Shown here: in pieces, positions 24,638 to 39,540 of the stretch
Position numbering within the stretch: the stretch's first letter is position 1
How the letters are laid out: each line of letters opens with the position of its first letter
Source: Corydoras sp. C115
Taxonomy: Eukaryota > Chordata > Actinopteri > Siluriformes > Callichthyidae
Direction: 5' to 3'
Assembly (NCBI GenBank): GCA_019802505.1
Contig: JAFMOC010000383.1
Coordinates: 371,001 to 435,000 of the forward strand
DNA: 64,000 bases
Notes under the pieces: generated by a model
Seen by the model: only the letters and a program-made list of their open reading frames with translations
Databases searched by the model: none
What the model was told of the DNA's origin: nothing
Program-made: the position numbers and the translations under genes

Positions 24638-27600
24638 GGGGGGGGCGCAAAATGTTTTCTTCTTCCTAGGGGGGGCTTAATAGAAAATAATTGAGAATCA
24701 CTGCCCTAACCACTGAGCTATCACGCCCTATTATCTGCATGCAGCAGTAAGAGGATGAGACTCACCAGGTCGACCACCACATCCTTATGAAAAGTGGCAC
24801 GCCATTCGGCAGCGACGTTGCAGACGTACATGACTGCCTCTGGGTCGTCGGCGTTAACGTGGAAGATGGGGGCGTTCACCACCCGCGCCACGTCAGTGGG
24901 GTACGGGGAGGACCGAGCCATACGGGGATCAGTGGTGAAGCCAATCTGAGAACAGAAGATCAGTGAGCCTCACGGCATCTTGAAATGCATCACTGAAACT
25001 CGGTGAGGGTGAGTGCGCACCTGGTTGTTCACGACAACGTGCACCGTGCCGTGGGTGGTGTAGGAGGGGAGGTCACTGAGATGGAAGGTTTCATAAACGA
25101 TGCCCTGGCCGGCGAACGCTGCATCTCCATGAAGCAGAATGGACATCACCTAAAATCAGTGTTAGAGGTTAGTGTGCACTGGGGGTACAGACTGTCTCAG
25201 GGTTATTAGCCAGAAAACAGTGGAGGGTATTAACATTATGACATCATAGCTGATGCAGCAAACAGGATACATTCATAATACACAATCTGACATTAATGTA
25301 TATATTAATGTCCTTATGAACTTCTACAAGTATCTCCTACTACTTTAAACTTAGTCAAGGCTTCGTGTAGAGCAAAATATAAACAGTATTAGTCAAAAGT
25401 GGACACACGGACTAAAGATGGACTTTGTATTTCTACAATTCCAGACTGCAGTCCATTACATTGTGGACTACAGTACATACTGTGGGGCGGCATGGTGGCT
25501 TAGTGGTTGGCACGTTCATGGATGAAGTCAATTGAGTTCTCCAAATTGCCCCATATAGAGTGTGTTTGTGTGAGTGAATGTGTGCCCAGTGATAGATTGG
25601 TGTCCTGTCCTGGTTGTATCTGCCCAGTGCCCAAGACGTTCTCCCCTGGATGGGCATGGGGAACCCCCCCCCCGCGACCCTAATATAGGATAAAATGGAA
25701 GATAATGGATGGATGGAGTACATACTGTGTACTCTGTTCTAATGGTCAGGACACTAATAGTAGCACCACAGAGCAGGGGTTATTTGGTGGGTGCATTATT
25801 CCTATCCCAGCAGTGTCACTGAGGTGGAGAAATGAAACTACAAACTAACCCCCTCACCACATCAGTGTCACTGTAGAACTGACAATAAACAATCCACCAC
25901 CCAAATGATACCTGTTCAGTGATGCTCCAGACCAACAGAGAACAGAGAACCAACAAAAACACAGAACACAGATGGACTACAGTCTGGAATTATAAAACTA
26001 CAACGTCCATCTATATGGTAAGTAGAGGAAATGGACAATGGAGCAAGAAGGGACGTGTCCAAACATTTGACTGGTACTTTATAAAACACATAAATCAAAT
26101 GAATTATGCTGTAGGTGACTGATTGACTAACTCTAGGTTGCTTCATCAGTTTGGGTCAAGGCGACATTAGCACTAGTGCACACTCTCACCCGTTTGCCAT
26201 CAGTGTCACCGCAGTAAAACTGCTCCGCTTTTGTTTTGCCCTGCACCACAGGGTTCACAGCCTCCAGGTGAGAAGGATTGGCCACCAGAGATAAAGTGAT
26301 GTTTCGGTCCGTCACACGATTTATTCTCCTGTGGTACATGCCCAAGTGATACTTTACATCTCCAGAACCCTGGAACAAACAATTATGAAAAATACGACTA
26401 TAAAAAAATCTTACATATACTACATATACTATATATAGGGCGGCATAGTGGCTTAGTTGTTGGCATGTTCTCCTCTCAGCACTAGGGATTCCTGGTTCGA
26501 ATCCCCATCTGGGTGGAGTTTCCATGTTCATGGAATACATGGATGGATAGATAGATTCCATCCAACCATTATCTTCCGCTTTATCCTATATAAGGGTCGC
26601 GGGGGGGTTCCCCATGCCCATCCAGGGGAGAACGTTTTGGCCGCTGGGCAGATACACCCAGGACAGGACACCAATCTATCACTGGGCACACACTCACTCA
26701 CACAGACACACACACTCTATATGGGGCAATTTGGAGAACTCAATTGACTTGATCCATGTTTTTTGGACTGTGGGAGGAAAACGGAGAACCCGGAGGAAAC
26801 CCACGCGGAAACGGGGAGAACATGGAAACTCCAGCCAGGTTTGGATTCGAACCGGGAATCCCCAGTGCTGAGAGGCGAATGTGCTAACCACTAAGCCACC
26901 GTGCCGCCCGGATAGATATATTTATTAAAAAAAACCTTCATGTGCATGTATGGTGGAGCCGAGCCTCGTCTGATATTTTAATATTAAACATATTTATTGG
27001 TTTGCATAGTAATGAGATATAATTTTGACTATAGGATACTTGTTTAGTATCAGGGACTGCTGATCCTGAAAAATGTTAAGCTTGACAGTTGACGTAGAAT
27101 AAAGATATTTTATTTTATTTATTGTTGATGTAAAAGTGTGCATTGCAACTAGGGGTGTCTTCAACTAAGGATTTTCATAGTCGAATCTGATTCGTCAGAT
27201 TTTCCCTATAGTCGACTGATAGTCGAATCAGTTAAAATTTCACCACAAGATGGCACTATAAGCGTGGTTTTTAAAAAATATATATTTTAAAATATTTTAT
27301 TTGTTTTTTTAGAGCACCGTAAATGGGATCCCCATTCTGGACTTTTTTCAACTTCAAAGGAAAAACCTAAAAAAACCTAAAAACCTAAAAAATTAGGATG
27401 ATTTTATTTGACAAAAGGCTATAAAAATAACGAAAACAAAGACATTTCATGTAACAACTAATGCTTAGCAGCAGCCATGGGCGCCCCCATGTGGTCAAAA
27501 TGGTACATTCGACTATGAGGTTCATAGTCGACTACGGTTCTCCGAATCGAATCGTCGAATCAGCGAATATTGCAGCTCACCCCTAATTGCAACACTCTAT

Positions 27601-29378
27601 GGGTTTGTGCCGCAGGGCCACTGATGTGATGTAGGTGTGGTAGCTCTAAGTGGAAATGTAAATGTGTTTAATACACTTAATGATCTTCATAATTGATTAA
27701 ACCCGACTTATTTAAACAATGCAACTTATCAAAAACGCCCGTTTCAGGTTCTAACCTCATCGGCAGCCTCCAGTTTAGAGTCGAACTGACAGAAGATCTG
27801 CTCCAGCTCCTTCCTGATGACATTGGCCAACACGTTCAGACGTCCTCTGCACACGTACACACACACACACACACACACACATCTCATTAAACACAGAGGT
27901 TTTAGGCAACAGGTCAACAATGCTACATTTCCAGCAGAACAGCACAGTGGGTCGTACCTGTGGGGCATTCCCATGATCACCGTATCCACACCACTTGCAC
28001 TGGATTGGTCAATGATCGTTTTAAGGGCGGGGATGAGACTCTCGCAGCCCTCCAAGCCGAATCGCTTTTCAGAGGACCACTTCCTCTGCAGGAACTCCTC
28101 AAACCTGTAGAGACATAAACAGCGCATTAGAACCTGAGCGACGGCTCAAACGGAGTCTTCCGAAGCCGAGCTGTACCTGGTGGAGCGAATCATCCGAGCC
28201 AGAAGCGTGCGCTTCTCTTCCAGGCTGAACTGCATGACCCCCGGAGTCTCAAACTTCTGCCTGATCCACTGGCACTGCTCCAAGTCATTGATAAACATGA
28301 ACTCCACCCCAATGTGCTGGCAATACGCCATCTAGATCACACAAAGGGCAGCGTGGTGATCAGTAAACAACTGTGTAGCATGTGCATACTTCGGTTACAT
28401 CATAACATTCATTCATATTCATCATTATCTTCCTCTTTATTCTCTATTAGGGTTGGGGGGGGGGGTTCCCATGCCCATCCAGGGGAGAACGTTTCGGGCA
28501 CTGGGCAGATACACCCAGGACAGGGCGCCAAGCTATCGCACTCTATACACACTCTATATGGGGCAATTTGGAGAACTCCATTGACTTGATCCATGTTTTT
28601 GGACTGTGGGAGGAAACCGGAGAACCCGGAGGAAACCCACGTGGACACGGGGAGAACATGGAAACTCCACCCAGATGGGGATTCGAACCGGGAATCCTAG
28701 TGCTGAGAGGAGAACATGCCAACCACTAAACCACCGTGCCACCCTACATCATAACATTACATTAGAACACAAACAGATGGACTACAGTCTGGAATTGTAG
28801 AACTACAAAGTCCATCTTTACACCAAGTGACCTGAGAACATGGACACTATGAAATTGGACAACATGAAATTGGGGAAGGGGGTTCTCTAGGGGAGAACGT
28901 CTCGGGTGCTGGGCAGATACACCCAGGACAGGGCGCCAATCTATCACTGGGCACACACTCACTCACAGACACACTCTATATGGGGCAATTTGGAGAACTC
29001 AATTGACTTGATCCATGTTTTTGGACTGTGGGAGGAAACCGGAGAACTTGGAGGAAACCCATGTGGACACGGGGAGAACATGGAAACTCCACCCAGATGG
29101 GGATTCGAACCGGGAATCCCTATTGCTGAGAGGAGAACATGCTAACCACTAAGCCACCATGCCACCCTACATCATAACATTACATTAGAACACAAACAGA
29201 TGGACTACAGTCTGTAATTGTAGAACTAAAGTCCATCTTTCTTTACACCAAGTGACCTGGGAACATGGACACTATGAAAATGGACAACATCCATCCATCC
29301 ATTATCTTCCGCTTTATCCTATATATTAGGGTCGCGGGGGGGGGGGGGGGGGTGGGGGGGGGGGGGGGGGTGGGGTGT

Positions 29379-29423
<45 letters not shown>

Positions 29424-32356
29424 CTCTAGGGGAGAACGATTCGGGCGCTGGGCAGATACACCCAGGACAGGGCGCCAACCTATCGCTGGGCAAACACTCA
29501 CTCACACAGACACACTAAATAAGGGGCAATTTGGAGAACTCAATTGACTTGATCCATGTTTTTGGACTGTGGGAGCAAACCGGAGAACCCGGAGGAAACC
29601 CACACGGACACGGGGAGAACATGGAAACGCCACCCAGATTGGGATTCGAACCGGGAATCCCTAATGCTGAGAGGAGAACATGCTAACCACTAAGCCACCG
29701 TGTCGATAATTGGACAACAGTAACACGCTAATTGTAACGCACAGCTGTGTAGATGGACATGTCCTCAATTGTTTCTTGGGCTGGTGTGGCTCACCTCCAG
29801 GCGGCGGATGATCTCCCGCAGAGGCAGTGCACTCTCCGTGCCCCCGATGAAGGTGGTGGTGGGCAGGCGGAACACCTTATCCAAGTCTGACTCCTCCAGC
29901 CCGTAGAAGCCTGTCAGCCAGAGCCAGGAGGAAGGAATGCGGGAGGAAGTGGCGATGCGGGGAAATGAGAGGTAGTGAGGGGGTGAGTGGGGAACAAGCA
30001 AGTGAGGGTCAAAGGCAGACATGTGGAGAGATATGGAAACAAAAAAATAAAACATGAAGAGGAATGAGGCAAAGCAGGCAGGTGAAAAAGGCAAGGGCAA
30101 ATGAAAACAAAACGCAGCGTTCAAACAGCAATGGATTATGAAAATGATACCCGATGAGTCAGGCATTATTATACGTGGTTAAAAAACATGCAGGGTTAAA
30201 GGAGGAGTGGAGAACGGATAGGAGAAAGGAATAAAAAAGAAAAAGTTTGAAATAAAAGGAAAGAAAGATAAGGTCAACAATGTCATCACTTCCAAATAAA
30301 CAACTGCGTTACAGATTTAATATTCCGTCCTTCGGCAGATCAACTCTGCTGGTTGTGGTGGTTAGTGATTATAGTTATAGATTATAATGAGTGTAAAGCA
30401 AAAGCAGTGTGATAATGAGGTGGAACATGGTGGTGGGGCTGCTGGTGAACCACTTAGAACTAAAATCAGTCAACGTATTAACAATAAACTGATTACTTTT
30501 TGGAAAATTAAGAAGATGAATGGAACCAAGGCTACAAAAAAAATAATTGTGTTGCATTTTTTGTATAAATTATGTTATGCAAGACATAAAAACGTACATA
30601 TTAAGAACTTTTAACACCTCCTTTCCCCCCAGACTTTGTCCAAAATCACCCACCGCATACTGTATAGTCGGCAAAAGTTGTCAACGAGAATAGCTAGTAT
30701 GTCTGAATATGTACTAGGCATCAAGTAGTAGGAGAGAATTTGCAGTATGACCTACTGCCCATTACACAATCAGTGCGAATGGCTAGTGTGGCCAATTATG
30801 CAGTATAAATATAAATTGAGTAGTAGGTGCGAATCTCCCCAAAAGATCTACTGCCTACTACATAGAAGCTGAAAACTTCTTGTATGTCCAGTAGGGGTGA
30901 GCTGCAATATTCGCTGATTCGACGATTCGATTCGGAGAACCGTAGTCGACTATGAAACTCATAGTCGAATATACCATTTTGACCACATGGGGGCGCCCAT
31001 GGCTGCTGCTAAGCATTAGTTTTTACATGAAATGTCTTTGTTTTTGTTATATATATAGCCTTTTGTCAAATAAAATCATCATAATTTCTAGAAAAAAAAG
31101 AAAAACAAAAAAAAGGTTTTCTTTTGTTAGAAAAACAAGTAAAATATTTAAAAAAATCTTTTTTAAAAACCACGCTTATAGCGCCATCTTGTGGTGAAAT
31201 TTAAACTGATTCGACTATCAGTCGACTATAGGGAAAATCTGACGAATCAGATTCGACTACGAAAATCTGTAGTTCAATACAGCCCTAATGTCCTGTAAGG
31301 TTCCACACTAGATGTACTTATTAGAACATAGTAGATGAGAATGGTGAGTATGTCCGACGATGCGGTGGGCTTCAAGTAGTGGGTAAGAACTCCCAGTATG
31401 ACTTACTGTCAATTACACAGTAGCTGAGAATGGCTAGTATGTCAGACCAATAACAAGTCTGTGCTTTAACAGTGGTGGTGTGAACTTTGGCTGAAATTGG
31501 CCACGTGTACGGAAAATAAGCTCTATTGTGGCAAAAAAGAAAGCGATAAAGAAGCTAATGTAACAAAAGACATCAATGCGCTTACAAAACAGAGACTAAA
31601 GATGTTGAAAAGTTATTCATTTGGATCAAAAACAGATGGCGAGAGATCTGAAGGCCGTTCTGTTAAATGTCCGTTTACTATTTACATACTATCTTTTATA
31701 TTCATTATTTATAAAAGAATATAAAATACTGCATATAATGTCTTTGTTCTGTTTTCAGTATTAAACACAGCATTTCTTTTTTATAAAATGTGTTTTTGGT
31801 ATTTTGAAGTCTCCGGAATGAATTAATTAGATTTAAATGAAACCATGTGCCTCAGTTTTCATTGTTTTCAGATTTCACAGATTAGGAATAAAAACAGAAT
31901 AGATTAGAATTAGTAATTACAGTTTGGTAGGTGATTTCAGAGGCATCTTATATTTATTTTATTATTTATTATCTTATATTTATTTTCTGAATTAGTTTTT
32001 ATTTCCTGTACACCAGTTGTATATTGTAAAGGCATGCACTTAAAAATGACAAAAATTGTACATAAGAATGGAAGGAAAACCTTAAGGTAAACAATAAAAT
32101 AAATGAAATCTGATTGGTTTCCGGTAAGAAAGTGGTTCTGACATGAGACATAATAAACATTGTTAGATTTTAGGATCACACGTACATGTTATGATCACGA
32201 TGTTTTGGGGTGAAGGATTGTTAACCCCTGAACAACCTGTCTGACATGCGTATTAATCAGGAAACACAACGTGGAGGTGAGACAGAGAGAAACCTAGAGG
32301 TCAATAAACTGAAAGTGTGATTATACACACACACTATACACAAACGCTCTCATTCG

Positions 32357-32397
<41 letters not shown>

Positions 32398-34019
32398 GTG
32401 CTTATGTAATGTAAAGCAAATTTTGGGTGGCACGGTGGCTTAGTGTTTAGCACGTTCGCCTCTCAGCGCTAGGAATTCCCGGTTCGAATCCCCATCTGGG
32501 TGGAGTTTCCATGTTCTCCCTGTGTCCGCGTGGGTTTCCTCCGGGTTCTCCGGTTTCCTCCCACAGTCCAAAAACATGGATCAAGTCAATTGAATTGTCC
32601 AAATTGCCCCAGATAGAGTGTGTATGTATGAGTGAGTCTGTGCCCGGCGATGGATTGGGTGTATCTGCCCAGCGCCCGAAACGTTCTCCCCTGGATGGGC
32701 ATGGGGAACCCCCCTACAACCCTAATAGAGGATAAAGCGGAAGATAATGGATGAATAAAGCAAATTTTGGATTAAAGGCGAAGGAAAAGCACAAGCCACC
32801 ATTAATCTAAAAATACAGCGTGTGCTGTAACGTCACCGGCAAACCCAAATCAATATGCAGATCAAGATTCCACACCAAACCCGAATCTGTACAGCCCTAA
32901 GCAAAAGACGCGGGACACCCTGTCCGGCCGAGCCGACCGAGTCCTGGATGGTTTGCATGGTGGCACGCGGAAAAACTCAGAGAGGGTGTGCGACCCTCGC
33001 TTAAAGAGAAGGAAGTCACTGATGCAGTCATTCATTCATTCATTCACACCCGACACACAGCACTTCCTCTTAAAGCCAATCATTCGCTCGAGCGATCGCA
33101 GCTCTGAACATTAGTCTGCATCATGCCCTCAAAAAAAACAAAACGGGGATCAGACGATGAAGCAACAGCCCATCCCAGGTGCATACAGACCTCGGATTCG
33201 AGCATATCAATATTACCCCTTCGTATTACCCCTTTTGTATGTATGGTCAGAATGGTAGTCTGATTCTGCGACGTAGAAAGGAATAAACTAAAATATTAGT
33301 CCAAAAATTTAATAAATAAATAAATTAATTAAAAAATACCCGGGCGGCACGATGGCTTAGTGGTTAGCACGTTCTCCTCTCAGCGCTGGGGATTCCTGGT
33401 TCGAATCCCCATCTGGGTGGAGTTTCCACGTTCTCCCCGTGTCTGCGTGGGTTTCCTCCAGGTTCTCCGGTTTCCTCCCACAGTCCAAAAACATGGATCA
33501 AGGTCAATTGAGATCTCCAAATTGCCCCATATAGCGGAGTGTGTCTGTGTGAGTGAGTGTGTACCCAGCGATAGATTGGCGTCCTGTCCTGGGTGTATCT
33601 GCCCAGCGCCCGAAACGTTCTCCCCTGGATGGGCATGGGGAACCCCCCCTCCTCGCGACCCTAATAGAGGATAAAGTGGAAGATCCATTTTTATCCATCA
33701 ATGGATGGATGGATAAAAAATACTCAAGATGTTAAATATAGCAATAGTTTCATCCATGTTCTGACATCTCCACTCCAAACATGACATCTTACCATCAGCC
33801 ATGGGATGTTAGAACTAGGGGTGAGCTGCACTATTCGCTGATTCAACGATTCAATTCGGAGAACCGTAGTCGACTATGAACCTCATAGTCGAATGTACCA
33901 TTTTGACCACATGGGGGTGCCCATGGCGGCTGCTAAGCATTAGTTTTTACATGAAATGTCTTTGTTTTCGTTATAAATATATATAGCCTTTTGTCAAATA
34001 AAATCATCCTAATTTCTAG

Positions 34020-34052
<33 letters not shown>

Positions 34053-34076
34053 TTTTCTTTTGTTAGAAAAACAAGT

Positions 34077-34118
<42 letters not shown>

Positions 34119-36435
34119 CTTTTTTAAAATCCACGCTTATAGCGCCATCTTGTGGTGAAATTTTAACTGATTCGACTATCAGTCGACTATAGGGAAAATC
34201 TGACGAATCAGATTCGACTATGAAAATCCTTAGTTGAAGACACCCCTAGTTAGAACTGTATAAAACTACACCATACTCCTAAAATGTTTAAAAATCCACA
34301 TTTAATTTATTATACATTTGTTATTTGATGACTAACTCATTAGGATGTGTCCGTCTAATGACAACATCGGCATGAGATATGATACTATGGGCCCTATTTT
34401 AGCGCTCTTGGGTATACGGGCATCTGCTGAACTTGATTTAGGGCGTGTCAGTCTGTCGTAACGACAGAAAAAAAGGGGCAAAAGGTATATAGTAGAAATT
34501 CTTTCTTTTGTTTTGGGCATAAAGTACAATAAACCAATCAGCGGGTCACTTGCCGTTGCCTTTAAGAGCCAGGTGGCATTCTGACTTTGGCGGATTGCTA
34601 CTTCAGCAGTGCAGCTGGACTCAATGTGCTGGTCCACTGTGGTCTTCGGTCAGTGGTGCACCTTGGTTTTATGTTGCCAAGATAGCAATACACCAGAAAT
34701 GAACCTAAACACACCTCATTACATGACAATTGGCATTGGTCATTGGCATTTTAACGACATAGAAAAAATAGCGTTGAAAATAGATTGTTGGCAGGGCATA
34801 AGTTTAACGGGCATCACGATGCATCGTGTGCAGGGTGTAAGATGGGGCCCAGTATATATAAAAATGTTAAAAAGCCTTACAAATCGCTTAAAAAGTGATC
34901 AATTCAGTGATGTTTTGCTCATGAAAAGCTCCAGATGCAACATATGTGCAACAGAGGAGCGACACAAACTGAGATTAACCCCCTCATTCACTGCCACACT
35001 CTAGAACGATGGTACAACTCAAGAGTGTCATAAAGAAAGTGATGTCATTGTGCAAAGTCATTTTGTTTCGGCTAAACCCAAAACCCTGCACCGGCTACAA
35101 CATACATCCTCTTAAGCATACGGCACAACTCTAGGGGTTCGATTGCTCCAGTAAAGCGAAAACATGGAGAACTAGCTGATACAAACAGCCAAGTTTGGTT
35201 GCAAATGTTGTCAAATTCATGGCATTAAAGCTTCCCAAATGTTCCACTTTACACATACAGTACTAGTGAAACGTTTGGACACACCCCCTTCATGCTCCTT
35301 CGTCTATTTTTTCCAGTTTTATTGGTTGATTTACAATTACAGACTGTAATTCATCTGTGGGCGGCATGGTGGCTTAGTGGTTGGCATGTTCTCCTCTCAG
35401 CGATAGGGATTCCCGGTTCGAATCCCCAGCTGGGTGGAGTTTCCATGTTCTCCCTGTGTCTGCGTAGGTTTCCTCCGGGTTCTCCGGTTTCCTCCCACAG
35501 TCCAAAAACATGGATCAAGTCAATTGAGTTCTCCAAATTCCCCCATATAGAGTGTGTATAGATTGGCGATAGATTGGCTTCCTGTCCTGGGTGTTCGGGT
35601 GCCCAGCGCCCGAAACGTTCTCCCCTGGATGGGCATGGGGAACCCCCCAGCGACCCTAATATAGCATAAAGCAGAAGATAACAAATGAATTAATTAATTA
35701 ATCTGTGTTCTTTGTTGTTGTTAGTCCCCTGTTGGTTCTCTGTTCTCTGTTGGTCAGGAGCATCACAGAACAGGTATCATTTGGGTGGTGAATTATTTAT
35801 TGTTAGTTCTGCAGTGACACTGATGTGGTGAGGGGGCTTTAGTGCAGCAGTGCTGTTGTAGTTTCATTACAAGACCTCTGCTGACACTGTTGGGATAGGA
35901 ATAATGTACCATTACATTTACATTTGGTCATTTAGGAGACGCTTTTTATTTTATAAAGCGACTTACAAGGTGAAAACAGGGTTAATCACAACATCCCTGG
36001 AGCAATGAGGGTTAAGGGTCTTGCTCAAGGAGCCACATTGGTAACTTCAGTGGACCTGGGACTTGAACCCTCAACCTTCAGATTGATAGACCAACACCCT
36101 AACCACTGAGCTACCACTCCAAACAATAAGTCCTGCTCTGTGGTGGTACTATTGGGGTACTGACCATTACAGAACGGAGTAAAGGGGACGTACACAGTAT
36201 GTACCGTAGAACACAAACAGAAGGACTACAGTCTGGAATTGGAGAACTACAAAGTCCATCTTTACAGTAAGCGGAACTTTTAAAATGGACAATAAATTTG
36301 AGCAAAAAGGAGGCGTGGCCAAACTCTTGACTGGTACTGTATACCAAGCCAAGTCTAAACAAGCAGCTGCTGATACTCTATACTATAAAATAAAACAAAG
36401 CAACAAAGAGAAGGATATAGATATTAAGAGAGGGA

Positions 36436-36474
<39 letters not shown>

Positions 36475-39453
36475 CTGCTAATCCTGAAGTCCTACCTCCG
36501 ACAGTTAGAACACTTAGACGATCCTTGAAATGTGTAAGGTCTGGAGAAGCAGTAAACAGGAAAGAGAAATCCAGGAGAGGTTAGTGGCTCAATGAGGTTT
36601 AAAAAGGTAGAGGTTTAACAGAACTGTAGACATGAAACAACCCTGTCGTATAAAGAACTGTTCAGATGGGATCTGTTACTCGGACATAATGTGAGGTTCG
36701 GACATAAAGTCCGTCACATGAATAACAACTACATAATGTACTAAAAGTCAAAAAGTCATTTGTTCCTTCTGCGGTGAATATTTTGAATAAGGATGCAAAG
36801 CATTATTTTACAACATATATATATATATTATTATTTTTATTTTTTTTCATTCTTTTTTTTTTTAATATTTTTATTATATACGTGTTTATTGTATTGTACA
36901 TTTATTTGTTTGCCAGACTGCCAAAGACAATTTTCCATTTAATTTAAGTTTAATGGACAATAAAGTTTTATTCTATTCTATTCTATTCTATTCCATTCTA
37001 GAGTATTAGTGCCAGAAGGGCCAAATACAGTTGTGATCAAATTTATTCAACCCCCAATGCTGCGAAGGGTTTTATGGAATTCAGTGCACATTTGTAATTG
37101 TGTTCATAATGAAATCTTACAAGGACTTGTTAAAGAACTAAATGCAACTAAGATAGCATCAATTGTTTTTGTCATAAAGTATTAAATGGCCTTTTTGTGA
37201 TTTCTTCATTGACACAATTATTCAACCCCTTTACAACTACCACTCATAAGAACAGAGGTTCATTCCAGTGTTTTCAATCAGGTATTGAAAACACCTGTGG
37301 ATGTCAACGAGCAGCAATCAAGCATGATAAGCACCAATTAGGCAGATTTTAAAGGACTGTGATACTCAGCTCCTTCTAGACATCTACTGGTGTGTTTACA
37401 AGCATGGTGAAGGCAAGAGAATGGTCCCAGAAGACAAGAGAAGAGGTTATTGCTCTTCACAAGAATGGCAATGGATATAAAAAGATTGCGAAGTTGTTAA
37501 ATATTCCAAGAGACACTATCGGAAGTATCATTCGCAAGTTCAAGTTAAAGGGCACAGTGGAAATGTTACCTGGTCGTGGCAGAAAGAAGATCCTGACCGC
37601 GACTGCTGTGCGCTACCTGAAGCGTAATGTGGAGTAAAATCTCCGCGTGACTGCTAAGGAACTGAAAAAAGACCTGTCAGATGTGAGCACTGAAGTTTCA
37701 GCTCAGACAATAAGGCGCGCACTGCATAACGAAGACCTCCATGCCAGAACTCCCAGGCGCACCCCCTTGCTGACTCCAAAGAACAAGAAAAGTCGACTGC
37801 AGTATGCCAAAAGTCATGTGGACAAGCCACAAAGGTTTTGGGACAGTGTACTGTGGTCAGATGAAACTAAATTAGAACTGTTTGGGACAATGGACCAGCG
37901 CTATGTTTGGAGGAGGAAGAACCAGGCTTATGAACAAAAGAACACCTTGCCTACTGTGAAGCATGGCGGGGGGTCAATTATGCTTTGGGGCTGTTTTGCT
38001 TCTAATGGTACAGGAAAGCTTCAACGTGTGCAGGGTACCATGAATTCCCTTCAGTACCAGGAGATCTTGGAGGAAAATGTGATGGAGTCAGTCACAAACC
38101 TGCGGCTTGGGAGACGTTGGACCTTCCAACAGGACAATGATCCGAAGCACACATCCAAGTCCACTAGAGCATGGTTGAACATGAAAGGCTGGAACATTCT
38201 AGAGTGGCCATCGCAATCACCAGACTTAAATCCAATTGAGAACCTCTGGTGGGACCTAAAGAAGGCAGTTGCAGTGCGCAAGCCTAAGAATGTGACTGAA
38301 CTGGAGGCTTTTGCCCATGAAGAATGGGCTAAGATACCCATAGGTCGCTGCAAGACACTTGTGTCAAGCTATGCTTCACGCTTGAAAGCTGTCATAACTG
38401 GAAAAGGATGTTGTACTAAGTACTAAAAAATAATGTCACTAGGGGGTTGAATAAAACTGATAATGATGTGAGCACAGTAAAGACATTTGTGGTTATTCCA
38501 TCATAAATATTATGTTATATTTGTCTAATTTATAAGTGCCTCTTTGATATAATTGTAAATAAGATGACTGAAATGATCCAAATCAATGTCAAACTGGCCA
38601 AAACACTTTATTTCAGTGGGGGTTGAATAAATTTGATCACAACTGTACATCAAGCTCTATTGGGTACGCGCAGTATATTGCCAAAAGTATTTGCCTGTCT
38701 GCCTTCACATGAACATGTGTCAATCAATCACTTATTACTGTATTTTCCGGACTATAAGGTGCACCTAAAAGCCTAAAATTTTTCCCAGAAATCGGACGTG
38801 CGCCTTATACGTGTACCGAGTTACAAATTCTATAAAAAGTATTATTGTGCAACTGAAAATTAATTCGGAGCTCGCCGTCATTCCGGGAGGATTAAATATA
38901 GAACTCCGACCGCTGGACATTGGTGTAAACGGGGCGTTTAAAGTAAAGGTGCGGGCGGCGTGGGAGCGATGGATGATAGACGGTGAACACACATTTACTA
39001 AAACTCGGGAGGCGGCGGCGGGGCGAGTTACACCACCGTCTGTGAATGGGTTGTGGATGCCTGGGCTGAGGGTTCTGCTGTAACCGTCGTCAGAGCTTTC
39101 ACTAAAGCCGGCATCGTCGCCGAACGGCCGCCTGGAGACGAGGCGGACTCAGACATCGATGAGAGGAGAACCCGGAGTGCTCGATAGTGAAACAGCTTTT
39201 TAATTCAGACACAGAAGACTTGGATTTGATGGATTTGTGGGAGAAGAGAGATTAAAATAATGTGAGTTTTGTCAAATAGAATAAACTTCAATTATAAATC
39301 AGCGTTTTGCATCCTTTACTTTTCTTGTAGATCGTATGTTTTAGTGAGTGCCTTATAATACGCTGCCGTACAGAATAAGTACCGTACAGAAATAGAGTCC
39401 GTAATTCAGACTGCGCCTTATAATACGGTGCGCCTTATGGTCCGGAAAATATG

Positions 39454-39540
<87 letters not shown>

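Larger units (their letters stand above)
35258..36339 (+). mobile_element. TA-flanked MITE (Tc1/mariner-like), composite copy
   Basis: Ends CAGTACTAGTGAAACGTTTG and the mirrored ...CTTGACTGGTACTG are inverted repeats, flanked by TA at 35256-35257 and 36340-36341. The interior has the family words GGTCAGGAGCATCACAGAAC and CAGACTGTAGTCC-like inverted segments. Two retroposons lie inside (SINE at 35358, second SINE at 35932). No transposase is present. Confidence 0.7.

Noticed and set aside
34609..35004. 131-codon plus-strand frame in an ogdh intron
   Set aside because: No family resemblance; it overlaps an interspersed repeat and lies antisense to a transcribed intron.
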